64,000 bases of DNA from CAJQLB01 sp041392065 (GTDB taxonomy: Bacteria > Bacteroidota > Bacteroidia > Flavobacteriales > Flavobacteriaceae). The stretch spans positions 558,001 through 622,000 of the forward strand of contig JAWKMU010000002.1 of the NCBI GenBank assembly GCA_041392065.1. Reading direction: 5' to 3'. The notes beneath the pieces are model-generated. The model saw only the letters and a program-made list of their open reading frames with translations, did not search any database and was not told the DNA's origin. Both the position numbers and the translations under genes were made by a program. How positions within the stretch are numbered: position 1 is the stretch's first letter; every line of letters starts with the position of its first letter. Below are positions 44,677-53,662 of the stretch, piece by piece.

Positions 44677-45417
44677 ATGAAGATACCGAAAGTATTTATT
44701 TCCTATTCTCATGACAGCTTAGAACATAAGAAATGGGTTCTAGAATTAGCAATAAGAATGAGAAATAATGGAATTGATGCACTTATTGACCAATGGGAAT
44801 TGCAGCCAGGAGACGATTTACCTCATTTTATGGAAACTCAACTTGCTAATTCAGATTCTGTTTTGATGATTTGTTCTGATAAATATGTTAAGAAAGCAAA
44901 TGAAGGTACAGGAGGTGTCGGCTATGAAAAAATGATTATTACTTCAAATCTGTTATCTAACATTGATTCAAATAAAATAATTCCTATTATTAGACAATCA
45001 GGAACTCATATTGTTCCGACATTTCTAAAAACCAAAATTTATATTGACTTCTCGATTGATGATCATTATGAATTTTCTTTTGATGAATTATTGAGAACCA
45101 TTCATAATAGCCCATTATTAAAAAAACCAGAAATAGGTAATAATCCATTTAAAGATAATATTAACACTCCAGAATTAAAAGCTCATGATGGTGTATTAAA
45201 TCTAATGAAGGTTGTAGTCAAGTATTTTGAATCTTCTTCAATGGATTATGTAGGATACGATTTAATTCGAAAAGAAATAAATATATCAAGAATTATGCTT
45301 GACATGCTAATAAGTGAAGCGATTAGTCTAGGGTATTTATTTCAATCAAGTCAGACAAAATCTATTTATCTAAAAGAAAAAGGTAAGATTTATGCCTTGA
45401 ATAACAAACTTGTTTAA
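44677..45417 (+). CDS. TIR/SEFIR-like domain protein with C-terminal winged-helix-like region
   Basis: 246 residues, cytoplasmic. Residues 1 to about 145 match bacterial TIR_2/SEFIR domains: VFISYSHDSLEHKKWVLELA (box 1), DALIDQWELQPGDDLP, SDSVLMICSDKYVKKAN and GGVGYEKMIITSNL, where Glu84 lies in the position of the catalytic Glu of NAD-cleaving TIR domains. Residues about 165-246 look like a winged helix (DLIRKEINISRIMLDMLIS, SLGYLFQSSQ, IYLKEKGKIYAL). TIR domains of this type act as NADases in several anti-phage systems; that function is an inference here. It lies 22 bp after the DPP-IV-like gene and is convergent with a DEAH helicase. It looks like an insertion among otherwise metabolic genes. 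Confidence 0.85.
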   Translation: MKIPKVFISYSHDSLEHKKWVLELAIRMRNNGIDALIDQWELQPGDDLPHFMETQLANSDSVLMICSDKYVKKANEGTGGVGYEKMIITSNLLSNIDSNKIIPIIRQSGTHIVPTFLKTKIYIDFSIDDHYEFSFDELLRTIHNSPLLKKPEIGNNPFKDNINTPELKAHDGVLNLMKVVVKYFESSSMDYVGYDLIRKEINISRIMLDMLISEAISLGYLFQSSQTKSIYLKEKGKIYALNNKLV

Positions 45418-45441
45418 AATAATTATAAACAGAAATTCTTT

Positions 45442-46992
45442 TTATTCCGCAGGTTTTCCATGAATTTCAAGGTAAACTTCGTCAAAGTTTTTTCTTAAGT
45501 AAGCACGTAGTTTTTTGCGGTAATCTTCCTTAAGCCATTCTACAAAATTAAAAGTGCTTTTACAAATACACTTGGTATAGCGATGTACTCTATAATCAAT
45601 ATCATCACCTAGTTTTTTGGCTAGGTCAATGGCATCATAAACATCGTCACTATTCTCAATACAAATTTTAGCATGCTGTTCAATAGAGCGTTCTAAAACT
45701 ACTTTAGACGATTCTCCATTACGTATGGAGTTTACATAAGTTTCGTTAATATCAAAAAACACATCTTCCGAGTTGGCAAACTCAGCCCTTAATTCGTCTG
45801 GCATTTCATAGCGGAAATTGTTTTCTAATTCTTCATCACTTAAAATACCATCTAAATAATAACTCGGATTTTTAAATATGCGCTGCCAATCTAAATTATC
45901 TCCCCAAGGTCCAAAACGATGGAAGTTGTTTCCTAAATCAATAACTGTAAACGTATCTTTGTTACTCAAAATACGTGAACCTCTTCCTATCATTTGGTAG
46001 TATAACGTCAACGATTTTGTTGCTCTGTTTAAAATAATGGATTCTACAGTAGGTTCGTCAAATCCAGTAGTTAAAATACTAACAGATGTTAAGATAGCAT
46101 CAGGAGTTTCTTTAAACCATTTTAAAATGTGAGCACGTTCTTTTTTTGAATGTGTGTTATCTAAATGACGAATTGGTAATCCAGCTGTTCTGAATAAATC
46201 ATATACGAATAATGAGGTGTTTATTCCGTTATTAAAAATGAGCGTTTTTTTACCTTTAGAATGTTCTTCATAAGCTGTCATAAGCTTACCTAGCATGTCA
46301 TTATCTGTATATAAATCTTCGGAAGATTTTACAGTATAATCGCCATTGGCTCCAACAACTAGTGAAGTTAGACCTACATTATAAACAAAAGTTTCGGCTT
46401 TTGCTAGAAATTTATTTTCAATCAACGATTCTATCGATTCACCAACAATAAGTTCATCATAATTATCAGTCATTGGCAACTCTATATTTGAGCTTAATGG
46501 TGTTGCAGTAACACCAAGTATGAATGATTTATGGAAAAACTTAAACAGTTTTGTAAACGAATTGTAATGCGCTTCGTCAATAATTACCAAACCAATATCT
46601 GAAATGTCCAGCATATTGTCATGAAGCCTGTTGTTTAGGGTTTCAACCATAGCAACAAAACAGCTGTAATCATCTTGGTCGTCAAGCTTTGCTTTACTGT
46701 TTATAACTTTGTTTACCACACCAAATTCGGTAAGCATTTTTGAGGTTTGCTTACAAAGTTCTATACGATGTGTTAGTACTAAAACACGTGATTTGTGGTG
46801 CTTCAAGTATTGTCTAACAATTTCAGAAAAAATAACAGTTTTTCCTCCTCCTGTTGGTAATTGGTAGAGTAAGTGGTAATCGTCTGGTGAGTTTTCAAAA
46901 CGCTCAAAAATCTGGTCTATAGCTCCTTTTTGGTAGCTGTACAGATTTTTTCCTGTGGTTTTTTCTTCTTGATCTTGAACCCTCAAACGCAT
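45442..46992 (-). CDS. DEAD/DEAH-box superfamily 2 helicase
   Basis: The ATG at 46992 (516 residues) is preferred to a TTG at 46998. Motif I is QLPTGGGKT near residue 45, motif Ia VLVLTHRIELC, motif II DEAH in LVIIDEAHYNS, motif III GVTATPL, and the C-terminal helicase lobe has TGFDEPTVESIILNRATKS and the motif VI block QMIGRGSR. A C-terminal extension (about 380-516) carries a Cys-containing segment (RYTKCICKSTFNFVEWL) and a basic helix. It resembles the SSL2/RAD25-type helicases found as stand-alone genes in many flavobacteria; the exact role, in repair or nucleic-acid remodelling, is unknown. It is convergent with the TIR-like gene with 24 bp between stops. Confidence 0.92.
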   Translation of the reverse strand: MRLRVQDQEEKTTGKNLYSYQKGAIDQIFERFENSPDDYHLLYQLPTGGGKTVIFSEIVRQYLKHHKSRVLVLTHRIELCKQTSKMLTEFGVVNKVINSKAKLDDQDDYSCFVAMVETLNNRLHDNMLDISDIGLVIIDEAHYNSFTKLFKFFHKSFILGVTATPLSSNIELPMTDNYDELIVGESIESLIENKFLAKAETFVYNVGLTSLVVGANGDYTVKSSEDLYTDNDMLGKLMTAYEEHSKGKKTLIFNNGINTSLFVYDLFRTAGLPIRHLDNTHSKKERAHILKWFKETPDAILTSVSILTTGFDEPTVESIILNRATKSLTLYYQMIGRGSRILSNKDTFTVIDLGNNFHRFGPWGDNLDWQRIFKNPSYYLDGILSDEELENNFRYEMPDELRAEFANSEDVFFDINETYVNSIRNGESSKVVLERSIEQHAKICIENSDDVYDAIDLAKKLGDDIDYRVHRYTKCICKSTFNFVEWLKEDYRKKLRAYLRKNFDEVYLEIHGKPAE

Positions 46993-47189
46993 GCGCAAAT
47001 TATTTCGACATGCAAAAATACATCCTTTTATGAGTTTTTATTAAAAATTAAATTATAAATATCAACGAGTTATCTACAATTATTAATATCTCTTTCATAA
47101 ACAAAACAACTACAACAGATATGCATATTTGTATTTTAAGAACTTTGTAACTACATTGTATTATTAATTACTAACTAAAACCGAATATT

Positions 47190-47240
47190 ATGACAAACAC
47201 AAACAAACCTGGAGTAGTTTTTTGGATTATAGGAGCCTGA
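47190..47240 (+). pseudogene. 16-codon micro-ORF, probable truncated remnant of a membrane-protein gene
   Basis: ATG at 47190 opens a 16-residue frame reading MTNTNKPGVVFWIIGA, with the TGA (47238-47240) inside the left arm of a terminator. The peptide looks like the start of a flavobacterial multi-spanning membrane protein (a polar N-tail followed by K-P-x-x-x-F-W-I-I-G), cut off one turn into the first helix. I infer an internal deletion that joined the 5' end of such a gene to its terminator. A genuine short leader peptide is the alternative. It is the only gene-like content in the gap 46993-47315 apart from the terminator and palindrome listed separately. Confidence 0.45.
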
Positions 47241-47262
47241 ATAAATAGCTCAGGCTTTTTTT
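47234..47262 (+). terminator. Rho-independent terminator overlapping the micro-ORF stop
   Basis: Stem AGCCTGA (47234-47240) with TCAGGCT (47250-47256), 9-nt loop, then seven T. The first arm contains the stop codon of the 16-codon frame. The left arm plus loop start (GCCTGAATAAA) is also present in the terminator at 47877-47903. Confidence 0.8.
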
Positions 47263-47283
47263 ATGGTATTGTTTTTGAGACTG

Positions 47284-47303
47284 TTAAAATGTTAACATTT
47301 TAA
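47284..47303. promoter_or_regulatory. Perfect 20-bp palindrome upstream of exbD-like gene
   Basis: TTAAAATGTTAACATTTTAA is self-complementary over all 20 bases and ends 12 bp before the ATG at 47316. The position is suited to a dimeric repressor that blocks transcription or a site overlapping the promoter. The cognate protein is unknown. Confidence 0.5.
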
Positions 47304-47315
47304 ATTCAATACATT

Positions 47316-47873
47316 ATGAAACGCTTACAACAAGTACCTCAAGTAAATGCAGGTTCTATGGCAGATATTGCCTTCCTCCTGCTCATTTTTTTCCTAGTAA
47401 CAGCGATGCTTCCAAATGATCAAGGCATTAACAGAAAATTGCCTAAACTTTGTCCTCCAGGTCAAGTTTGCGATGCAGACATTAAGGAAAATAACTTGCT
47501 TCGAATTTCAATTAATGCAAAGCAAGAGATTATGGTTAATGAAAATATTGTGGCTATTGAGAACATTAAAGAGATCTCTAAAAGGTTTTTAGACAACAAT
47601 AGAGACAATACCTGCGATTATTGTCAAGGAAAAAGTTTACCAGATGCTTCAGACAACCCAACAAAAGCTATTATTTCTCTAAAAGTAGACGCAAAAACGC
47701 AGTATAATTTATTTGTTAAAATTCAAGATGAACTTACAAAAGCTTATTACGAATTAAGAGCATCTTACGCTCAAAAAAAATTCAGCAAAAAGCCTAATGA
47801 GCTCACATCTGAAGAATTGAAAAATGTTCAGGATGCGTATCCATTTTTGGTTTCAGAAGCCAACATAGAATAA
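47316..47873 (+). CDS. Orphan ExbD/TolR-family biopolymer transport protein
   Basis: 185 residues. A short cytoplasmic tail is followed by one membrane helix (about 16-32) in MADIAFLLLIFFLV, with D17 in the position of the proton-conducting Asp of ExbD/TolR, and then a periplasmic domain. Two cysteine pairs stand out, C46/C52 (LCPPGQVCD) and C100/C103 (TCDYC), in insertions relative to enteric ExbD; flavobacterial homologues often share these. ExbD works with ExbB (MotA/TolQ fold) and TonB to energise outer-membrane transport, but no exbB or tonB lies within this window, so partners must be elsewhere. It is preceded by a 20-bp palindrome and followed by a bidirectional terminator. Confidence 0.9.
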   Translation: MKRLQQVPQVNAGSMADIAFLLLIFFLVTAMLPNDQGINRKLPKLCPPGQVCDADIKENNLLRISINAKQEIMVNENIVAIENIKEISKRFLDNNRDNTCDYCQGKSLPDASDNPTKAIISLKVDAKTQYNLFVKIQDELTKAYYELRASYAQKKFSKKPNELTSEELKNVQDAYPFLVSEANIE

Positions 47874-47876
47874 AAA

Positions 47877-47903
47877 AAAAGCCTGAATAAAATTCAGGCT
47901 TTT
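47877..47903. terminator. Bidirectional terminator between exbD-like and oligopeptidase B genes
   Basis: A 12-bp perfect stem (47877-47888 with 47892-47903) with a 3-nt loop, A-rich on one side and T-rich on the other. It separates convergent genes whose stops are 34 bp apart. Confidence 0.85.
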
Positions 47904-47907
47904 CACT

Positions 47908-50076
47908 TTATCTTAATTGCTCAAATTCTAAATCTAAAAGAAAAGCATAAGTTAATGCAGTACGTTTATAACGCTCAAAACGGCCTGAAGCTCCTCCATG
48001 ACCAGAGTCCATATTACAATCCATAATGAGCAAATTATCATCAGTTTTTAACCCACGTAATTTAGCAACCCATTTTGCTGGTTCCCAATACTGTACTTGG
48101 CTATCCCAATAACCTGTTGTAACCAAAATATTAGGATAATCTTTAGCTTCTACATTGTCATATGGTGAGTAAGATTTCATGTAATCATAATATTCCTTTT
48201 TTCTTGGGTCTCCCCATTCGTCCCATTCAAAAGTTGTTAATGGTATGGTTTCATCTATCATTGTAGAAACCACATCTACAAAAGGCACAGCAGCTATTAC
48301 TCCATTCCATAATTCTGGTTTCATATTTAATATAGCTCCCATTAGCAATCCACCAGCACTTCCTCCATAAGCATATAAGTGATCACTACTTGTGTAACCT
48401 TCATCAACTAAAAACTGACCAGAATCTATAAAGTCTGTAAATGTATTTTTCTTTTTCAGCAGTTTTCCATCTTCATACCAATCCCTTCCCATTTCTTGCC
48501 CTCCTCTAATATGTGCTATAGCAAAGACAAAACCTCTATCTAAAAGACTCAATCTACTGGAATTAAAAGTAGCCTCTGTACTACTGCCATAAGAGCCATA
48601 AGCATATAGCAATAAAGGTGTTTTGCTACTTTTTTCAGTCCCTTTTTTGTATACCAAAGAAATTGGAACTTTTACACCATCTCTTGCCGTGGCATACAAA
48701 CGCTCAGAGACATAATTTTCTGGATAAAAATTTCCACCTAAAACTTCTTCTTGTTTTAGTAAAACTTGCTCTTTTGTATCCATATTATACTCATAAGTAC
48801 TGTTTGGTGTTGTTAAAGAAGTATAGTTATATCTTAAAATATTGGTGTCAAAATCAAGATTAGATGTTGGATAAACTAAATAAGAAGGGTCATTAAATGG
48901 TATTTTGTAATCTTCTTTTCCGTTCCAGTTCATTATTCTTAATCCTCTAAGCCCATTTTCACGTTCTTGAACCACTAAATGCTTACTAAACAAGTCAAAT
49001 CCTTGTAAATAAACATTATCTCTATGAGGTATTACATCTACCCAGTTTTCCTTAGTTGTTTTATCAACAGGAGTTTTTACTAAACGAAAATTCTTAGCAT
49101 CTAAATTGGTTCTTATATAAAAATCGTTTCCATAATGATCAAAGGAATATTCTAAATTTCTCTCTCTTGGTTGAATAACTTTCCATTTACCCATTGGTGT
49201 ATTAGCATCTAAAACCTGAACTTCTGTTGATAACGTTTGATAGCTAAAAATGGTTATATAGGCATCAGATTTAGTTTTTCCCACACTAATAGCAAAGGTT
49301 TCGTCTTCTTCATAAAAAACTAACTTATCATCCTCCTGACTAGTTCCTAAAACATGCATAAAAACTTTATCTGCTCTTAAAGTCTCAGAATCTTTTGTAG
49401 TATAAAACACTGTTTTGTTGTCATTTGCCCAAACAGCACTACCAGTTGTATTGCTTAGTTTATCTGGAAGTATTTGTCCATTTTCTAAATTTTTAAAATA
49501 AATAGTATATTGCCTTCTCGATACAGTATCTATAGCAAATGCCATTAGTTTATTGTTTTCGCTTATGGTTTGTCTGCCTATTCCATAATAAGCATAACCT
49601 TTTGCCATTTCTGGACCATTAAAAATAATTTCTTCTGTACCATTTCCTTCAATTTTTTTTCTGCAGTATAAGGCATAGTCTGCTCCTTCTTCAAATCGAG
49701 TATAATATAAATATCCATTATCCTTAACTGGAACAGATTGATCATCTTTTGGAATCCTTGCAACCATTTCATTATATAATTCTTCTTGGAATTGCTCTGT
49801 ATGATTCATTGCATTTTTTAGGTAAGCATTTTCTTGATCCAAATAATTGAGCACATCTTGCGTTTGGCTATCAGGATTTTCTGCATTTTTTTGCTCATCT
49901 GATAGACGCATCCAAAAATAATTATCAATACGAGTATCATCGTGAAGAGTGAGTTCTTTAGGCTCTTTTTTTGCAACTGGAGCTTCGCCTAATTCCTTTT
50001 TATTGTTTTGCGTTTCATTTTTACAAGAAAAGAACAAAATTTGGAAAAGTAATACTGCAAGGAATATTTTTTTCAT
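47908..50076 (-). CDS. ptrB: Oligopeptidase B-like S9A peptidase, lipoprotein
   Basis: 722 residues. The first 18 residues form a lipoprotein signal ending FFSC, followed by a polar linker (KNETQNNKKE). The S9A propeller begins with DTRIDNYFWMRLSD, and the catalytic domain carries S573 in YAYGGSAGGLLMGA, with the later Asp (TTGYWDSQVQYWEPAKW) and His (DSGHGGASGRFE) of the triad. This order, and the NYFWMRL signature, identify oligopeptidase B, which cleaves short peptides after Arg or Lys. The lipobox suggests that this form works in the periplasm and is not cytosolic. It is convergent with the exbD-like gene and divergent from the M19 dipeptidase. Confidence 0.9.
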   Translation of the reverse strand: MKKIFLAVLLFQILFFSCKNETQNNKKELGEAPVAKKEPKELTLHDDTRIDNYFWMRLSDEQKNAENPDSQTQDVLNYLDQENAYLKNAMNHTEQFQEELYNEMVARIPKDDQSVPVKDNGYLYYTRFEEGADYALYCRKKIEGNGTEEIIFNGPEMAKGYAYYGIGRQTISENNKLMAFAIDTVSRRQYTIYFKNLENGQILPDKLSNTTGSAVWANDNKTVFYTTKDSETLRADKVFMHVLGTSQEDDKLVFYEEDETFAISVGKTKSDAYITIFSYQTLSTEVQVLDANTPMGKWKVIQPRERNLEYSFDHYGNDFYIRTNLDAKNFRLVKTPVDKTTKENWVDVIPHRDNVYLQGFDLFSKHLVVQERENGLRGLRIMNWNGKEDYKIPFNDPSYLVYPTSNLDFDTNILRYNYTSLTTPNSTYEYNMDTKEQVLLKQEEVLGGNFYPENYVSERLYATARDGVKVPISLVYKKGTEKSSKTPLLLYAYGSYGSSTEATFNSSRLSLLDRGFVFAIAHIRGGQEMGRDWYEDGKLLKKKNTFTDFIDSGQFLVDEGYTSSDHLYAYGGSAGGLLMGAILNMKPELWNGVIAAVPFVDVVSTMIDETIPLTTFEWDEWGDPRKKEYYDYMKSYSPYDNVEAKDYPNILVTTGYWDSQVQYWEPAKWVAKLRGLKTDDNLLIMDCNMDSGHGGASGRFERYKRTALTYAFLLDLEFEQLR

Positions 50077-50264
50077 GATCTTAATAATATTAATTGGTTG
50101 AAATATTTGTTATAAAGAAACGAAAAAAACAAGCAAAATTAACCTCTAAAAAAGTTAAAATTCATCAATACAACTTTATCAAAAATAAAGCATTATCTTT
50201 TGTTTTAAATCATAAATGTTTTTATTGCTATATTTGATTATTCAAGCAACTAATCAAAGCAAAA

Positions 50265-51605
50265 ATGAATTCAAACACTAAATCAGCTCAAGTTTTTGCA
50301 GCTAAAAAACTGTATAAACTCGTTTTTTTATGCCTAATTTTTATTTTATCTTCCTGTAAAAAAGAAGCTGAACAACCATTGACAGAAGAACAACTCATTG
50401 CAAAAGCAAAAGATATTCACGAACGTGTTATCACACTCGATACACATTGTGATATTAACGTGAATAATTTCACTGATTCAATAAATTACACACAAGAACT
50501 CGATAATCAAGTAAATCTTCCAAAGATGAAAAAAGGTGGCTTGGACGTAGCTTGGTTTATTGTATACACAGGACAAGATACTCTTACTGACGAAGGCTAT
50601 GCAAAAGCTTATGAAAATGCTATGTCTAAGTTTAAGGCCATACATAGATTGGTTGACAAGATTGCACCTGATGAAATTGAAATGGCAATTTCATCAGACG
50701 ATGTTAGACGAATTGCTGCTTCTGGTAAAAAAGTAGCCATGATTGGCATAGAAAATGGGTATCCTGTTGGAATGGATATTAACAACGTTAAAAAATTCTA
50801 TGATTTAGGAGGTCGTTATATGTCTTTGGCTCATAATGGACATAGTCAATTAAGCGATAGCAATACAGGAGAAAGAGATAGTATTTGGTTGCACAATGGG
50901 TTAAGTGATTTTGGAAAAGAAGTCATCAAAGAAATGAATAAATGGGGAATGATGATTGATGTGTCACATCCATCAAAAGAAGCTATGCGACAAATGATTG
51001 AACTAACTCAAGCTCCAATAATCGCCTCACATTCTTCAGCAAGAGCCTTATGTAATCACAGTAGAAATTTAGATGATGAACAATTACAATGGATGAAAGA
51101 AAATGGTGGTGTTGTTCAAACGGTTGCCTTTAAAACCTATGTAAACCAAGAAAAGCAAAATATTAGAGACGAAAAAATAAAAGAAATCAGAGATGCTATA
51201 ATAGATTCTTTAGGTATTACTTGGCATGATTGGACTTCATTTGGGCAATTAGATGAAGCTGCACAAATAGAATTTATTGCTAATAGAAAAATGGTTATGA
51301 ACTTAGCTGATGAAAAAGCTGATGCTATTGAAGGCTTTCCAGGTAATGTTAATGTGTCAGACTTTGTAGATCATATAGATTATATGGTTGAAAAAATTGG
51401 CTTGGATCACGTTGGAATTAGTAGCGATTTTGATGGAGGTGGTGGTATTGATGGCTGGAATGATGCTTCTGAAACCTTTAATGTTACCTTAGAATTGGTA
51501 AGACGTGGTTACACAGAAGATGAAATAAGCAAACTTTGGAGCGGCAATTTATTGCGTGTACTTGATGAAGTACAAGATGTTGCAAAAAAATTGCAAACAG
51601 AATAA
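50265..51605 (+). CDS. M19-family (renal dipeptidase-like) membrane dipeptidase, lipoprotein
   Basis: 446 residues. Residues about 10-31 hold a hydrophobic segment ending in LSSC, a lipobox, followed by KKEAEQ. The TIM-barrel contains VITLDTHCDI (first His and Asp zinc ligands), IGIENGYPVG (bridging Glu), LAHNGHSQLSD, MIDVSHPS (His), IASHSSARALCNHSRN (His) and VGISSDFDGGGG (Asp). These are the binuclear zinc residues of membrane dipeptidase, which hydrolyses dipeptides including D-amino-acid-containing ones. An in-barrel insertion around residues 295-345 (KEIRDAIIDSLGITWHDWTS) is flavobacterial in style. A TATATTTG element at 50229-50236 may be its -7 box. It ends at a bidirectional terminator. 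Confidence 0.92.
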   Translation: MNSNTKSAQVFAAKKLYKLVFLCLIFILSSCKKEAEQPLTEEQLIAKAKDIHERVITLDTHCDINVNNFTDSINYTQELDNQVNLPKMKKGGLDVAWFIVYTGQDTLTDEGYAKAYENAMSKFKAIHRLVDKIAPDEIEMAISSDDVRRIAASGKKVAMIGIENGYPVGMDINNVKKFYDLGGRYMSLAHNGHSQLSDSNTGERDSIWLHNGLSDFGKEVIKEMNKWGMMIDVSHPSKEAMRQMIELTQAPIIASHSSARALCNHSRNLDDEQLQWMKENGGVVQTVAFKTYVNQEKQNIRDEKIKEIRDAIIDSLGITWHDWTSFGQLDEAAQIEFIANRKMVMNLADEKADAIEGFPGNVNVSDFVDHIDYMVEKIGLDHVGISSDFDGGGGIDGWNDASETFNVTLELVRRGYTEDEISKLWSGNLLRVLDEVQDVAKKLQTE

Positions 51606-51623
51606 AATATGTCCTATTAAATA

Positions 51624-51652
51624 AAAAGCCAGCAATATGCTGGCTTTTTTTT
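51624..51652. terminator. Bidirectional terminator between dipeptidase and BCKDH E1 genes
   Basis: An 11-bp perfect stem AAAAGCCAGCA/TGCTGGCTTTT (51624-51634 with 51638-51648) with a 3-nt loop is followed by more T on the plus strand, between convergent stops at 51605 and 51656. Confidence 0.9.
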
Positions 51653-51655
51653 AAC

Positions 51656-53662
51656 TTAAAATTTATAGAGTTTTAATAACTCTTCCTCAAAACGTTGCTT
51701 TGGTAAGTATTGTTGTTCAAGCTGACCAATAAAAGGTATAGGAGTTTCTAAGCTTGCTACACGCTTAACTGGAGCATCAAGATACTCAAAACATTCTTCC
51801 ATAATCATAGCAGAAATGTCTGAGGCAATACCTCCAAAAAGAGAATCCTCTTGTAATATAATAACCTTTCCTGTCTTTTTAACAGAATTCAATATAACCT
51901 CAGTATCTAAAGGACATAAAGTTCTTAAATCGAGTAAATCTGCACTAATATCTGGATGCTTTTCTAAAGTCTCTAAAGCCCAATGTACAGCAGCACCATA
52001 AGATACAATAGTAATATCATTACCTTTTTTAATTAAAGATGCTTTACCAAAGGGAATAGTGTAATAATCAATTGGTACATCTTGTCTAATACTTCTATAT
52101 AAAGCCTTATGTTCAAAATAAAGAACAGGATTAGGATCATTAATAGCAGTAGCTAATAAACCTTTAGCATCAACTGGAAACGCAGGATAAACTACTTTTA
52201 ATCCTGGTGTTTTAGTAAACCAGGCTTCGTTGGTCTGAGAATGGAATGGTCCTGCTGCTACTCCTGCTCCACATGGCATCCTAACTACAACATCTGCATT
52301 TTGATTCCACCTATAATAGGACTTTGCCAAATAGTTCACCACTGGATTAAAACCAGAAGTCACAAAATCGGCAAATTGCATTTCTACAACACTTTTAATT
52401 CCAGCAATAGATAAACCCATTCCTGCTTCAATAATGGCAGATTCGCAAATCGGAGTATTTCTAACGCGTTCTTTTCCAAAGGCATCAATAAAGCCTTCAG
52501 TTATTTTAAAAACGCCACCATAATCTGCAATATCTTGTCCCATTACAACAAGGTCTTTATGCTGCTGCATAGATTGTTTTAAACCAGAAGAAATAGCATC
52601 AATAAAACGCATTTCCTCTGCTTTTCCTTTTGATTTAAATTCTTTGTATTCAAAGTCTTGATAAACATCATTTAACTCTTTAGCTAAATCTGGAACAATA
52701 GCAGGTTCTGCACTCGCTTTATCAAGACTTTCATTAATTTCATGCACAATTTCTTCCTTAAGAGCTACTTCTGTCTTTTCATCTAAAACACCTAAATCCT
52801 TTAAATAAGCTTGAAAATTTACAACAGGATCTTTTTTAGCCCAAGCATCCATTAAGTCTTGAGGAACATATTTTGTGCCACTAGCTTCTTCATGACCTCT
52901 CATCCTGAATGTTTTAAACTCAATTAAAATAGGTCGAGGACGTTTTCTAATACTCGCAGCAAGTTTAGACACTTTATCATAAACTTCGATGATATTATTT
53001 CCATCAATGATAAACGATTCCATGCCATAGCCTTTGCCTCTATCTGCAAGGTGCTTACAATTATACTGCTCTGACGTAGGTGTAGACAAACCATAGCCAT
53101 TATTTTCAATGCAAAAAATCACTGGAAGCTTCCAAACCGAAGCAACATTTAATGCTTCATGAAAATCACCTTCACTAGTTCCTCCTTCTCCAGTAAAAAC
53201 AGCAGTTACTTTATTATTCTTTTTAAGCAAGTTAGCAAGTGCAATTCCATCAGCAACACCAAGTTGTGGACCTAAATGAGAAATCATACCTACAATATTG
53301 TATTCTTGTGTACCAAAATGGAAAGAACGATCTCGTCCTTTGGTAAAACCCGGAGCTTTTCCTTGCCATTGACAAAATAATCTGAATAACGGAATCTCTC
53401 TTGTGGTAAAAACACCAAGATTTCTATGCATTGGCAAGATATATTCTTCTTTTTCAAGTGCCATTGTAACACCAACTGATATTGCTTCTTGACCAATACC
53501 AGAAAACCACTTAGACACTTTTCCTTGCCTTAAAAGAACAAGCATTTTTTCCTCTATCATTCGAGGTTTTAGCATGTTTTTATAGAGTTTAAGTAATGTA
53601 GACTTATCTAAATTCTTCTTGTCGTAAGATATTTCAGCTTTTGATTTACTTGTGGTGCTCAT
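51656..53662 (-). CDS. Branched-chain 2-oxoacid dehydrogenase E1, fused alpha and beta subunits
   Basis: 668 residues in one chain. Residues about 15-335 are the E1-alpha part with the thiamine-diphosphate motif GEGGTSEGDFHEALN ... ENNGYG; residues about 345-668 are the E1-beta part with GQDIADYGGVFKITEGF, RNTPICESAIIEAGMGLSI and the C-terminal transketolase domain (VSYGAAVHWALETLEK, ILQEDSLFGG). This fusion decarboxylates branched-chain 2-oxoacids and feeds E2/E3, giving starters for the iso-branched fatty acids typical of flavobacteria. No E2 or E3 gene is nearby. It is monocistronic; a TACTTTTG on the minus strand (53688-53681) is a possible -7 element. Confidence 0.92.
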   Translation of the reverse strand: MSTTSKSKAEISYDKKNLDKSTLLKLYKNMLKPRMIEEKMLVLLRQGKVSKWFSGIGQEAISVGVTMALEKEEYILPMHRNLGVFTTREIPLFRLFCQWQGKAPGFTKGRDRSFHFGTQEYNIVGMISHLGPQLGVADGIALANLLKKNNKVTAVFTGEGGTSEGDFHEALNVASVWKLPVIFCIENNGYGLSTPTSEQYNCKHLADRGKGYGMESFIIDGNNIIEVYDKVSKLAASIRKRPRPILIEFKTFRMRGHEEASGTKYVPQDLMDAWAKKDPVVNFQAYLKDLGVLDEKTEVALKEEIVHEINESLDKASAEPAIVPDLAKELNDVYQDFEYKEFKSKGKAEEMRFIDAISSGLKQSMQQHKDLVVMGQDIADYGGVFKITEGFIDAFGKERVRNTPICESAIIEAGMGLSIAGIKSVVEMQFADFVTSGFNPVVNYLAKSYYRWNQNADVVVRMPCGAGVAAGPFHSQTNEAWFTKTPGLKVVYPAFPVDAKGLLATAINDPNPVLYFEHKALYRSIRQDVPIDYYTIPFGKASLIKKGNDITIVSYGAAVHWALETLEKHPDISADLLDLRTLCPLDTEVILNSVKKTGKVIILQEDSLFGGIASDISAMIMEECFEYLDAPVKRVASLETPIPFIGQLEQQYLPKQRFEEELLKLYKF

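Noticed and set aside
47284..47303. The exbD-upstream palindrome as a Fur box
   Set aside because: The sequence does not resemble the 19-bp Fur consensus of GATAAT-type hexamers; only its symmetry supports an operator.
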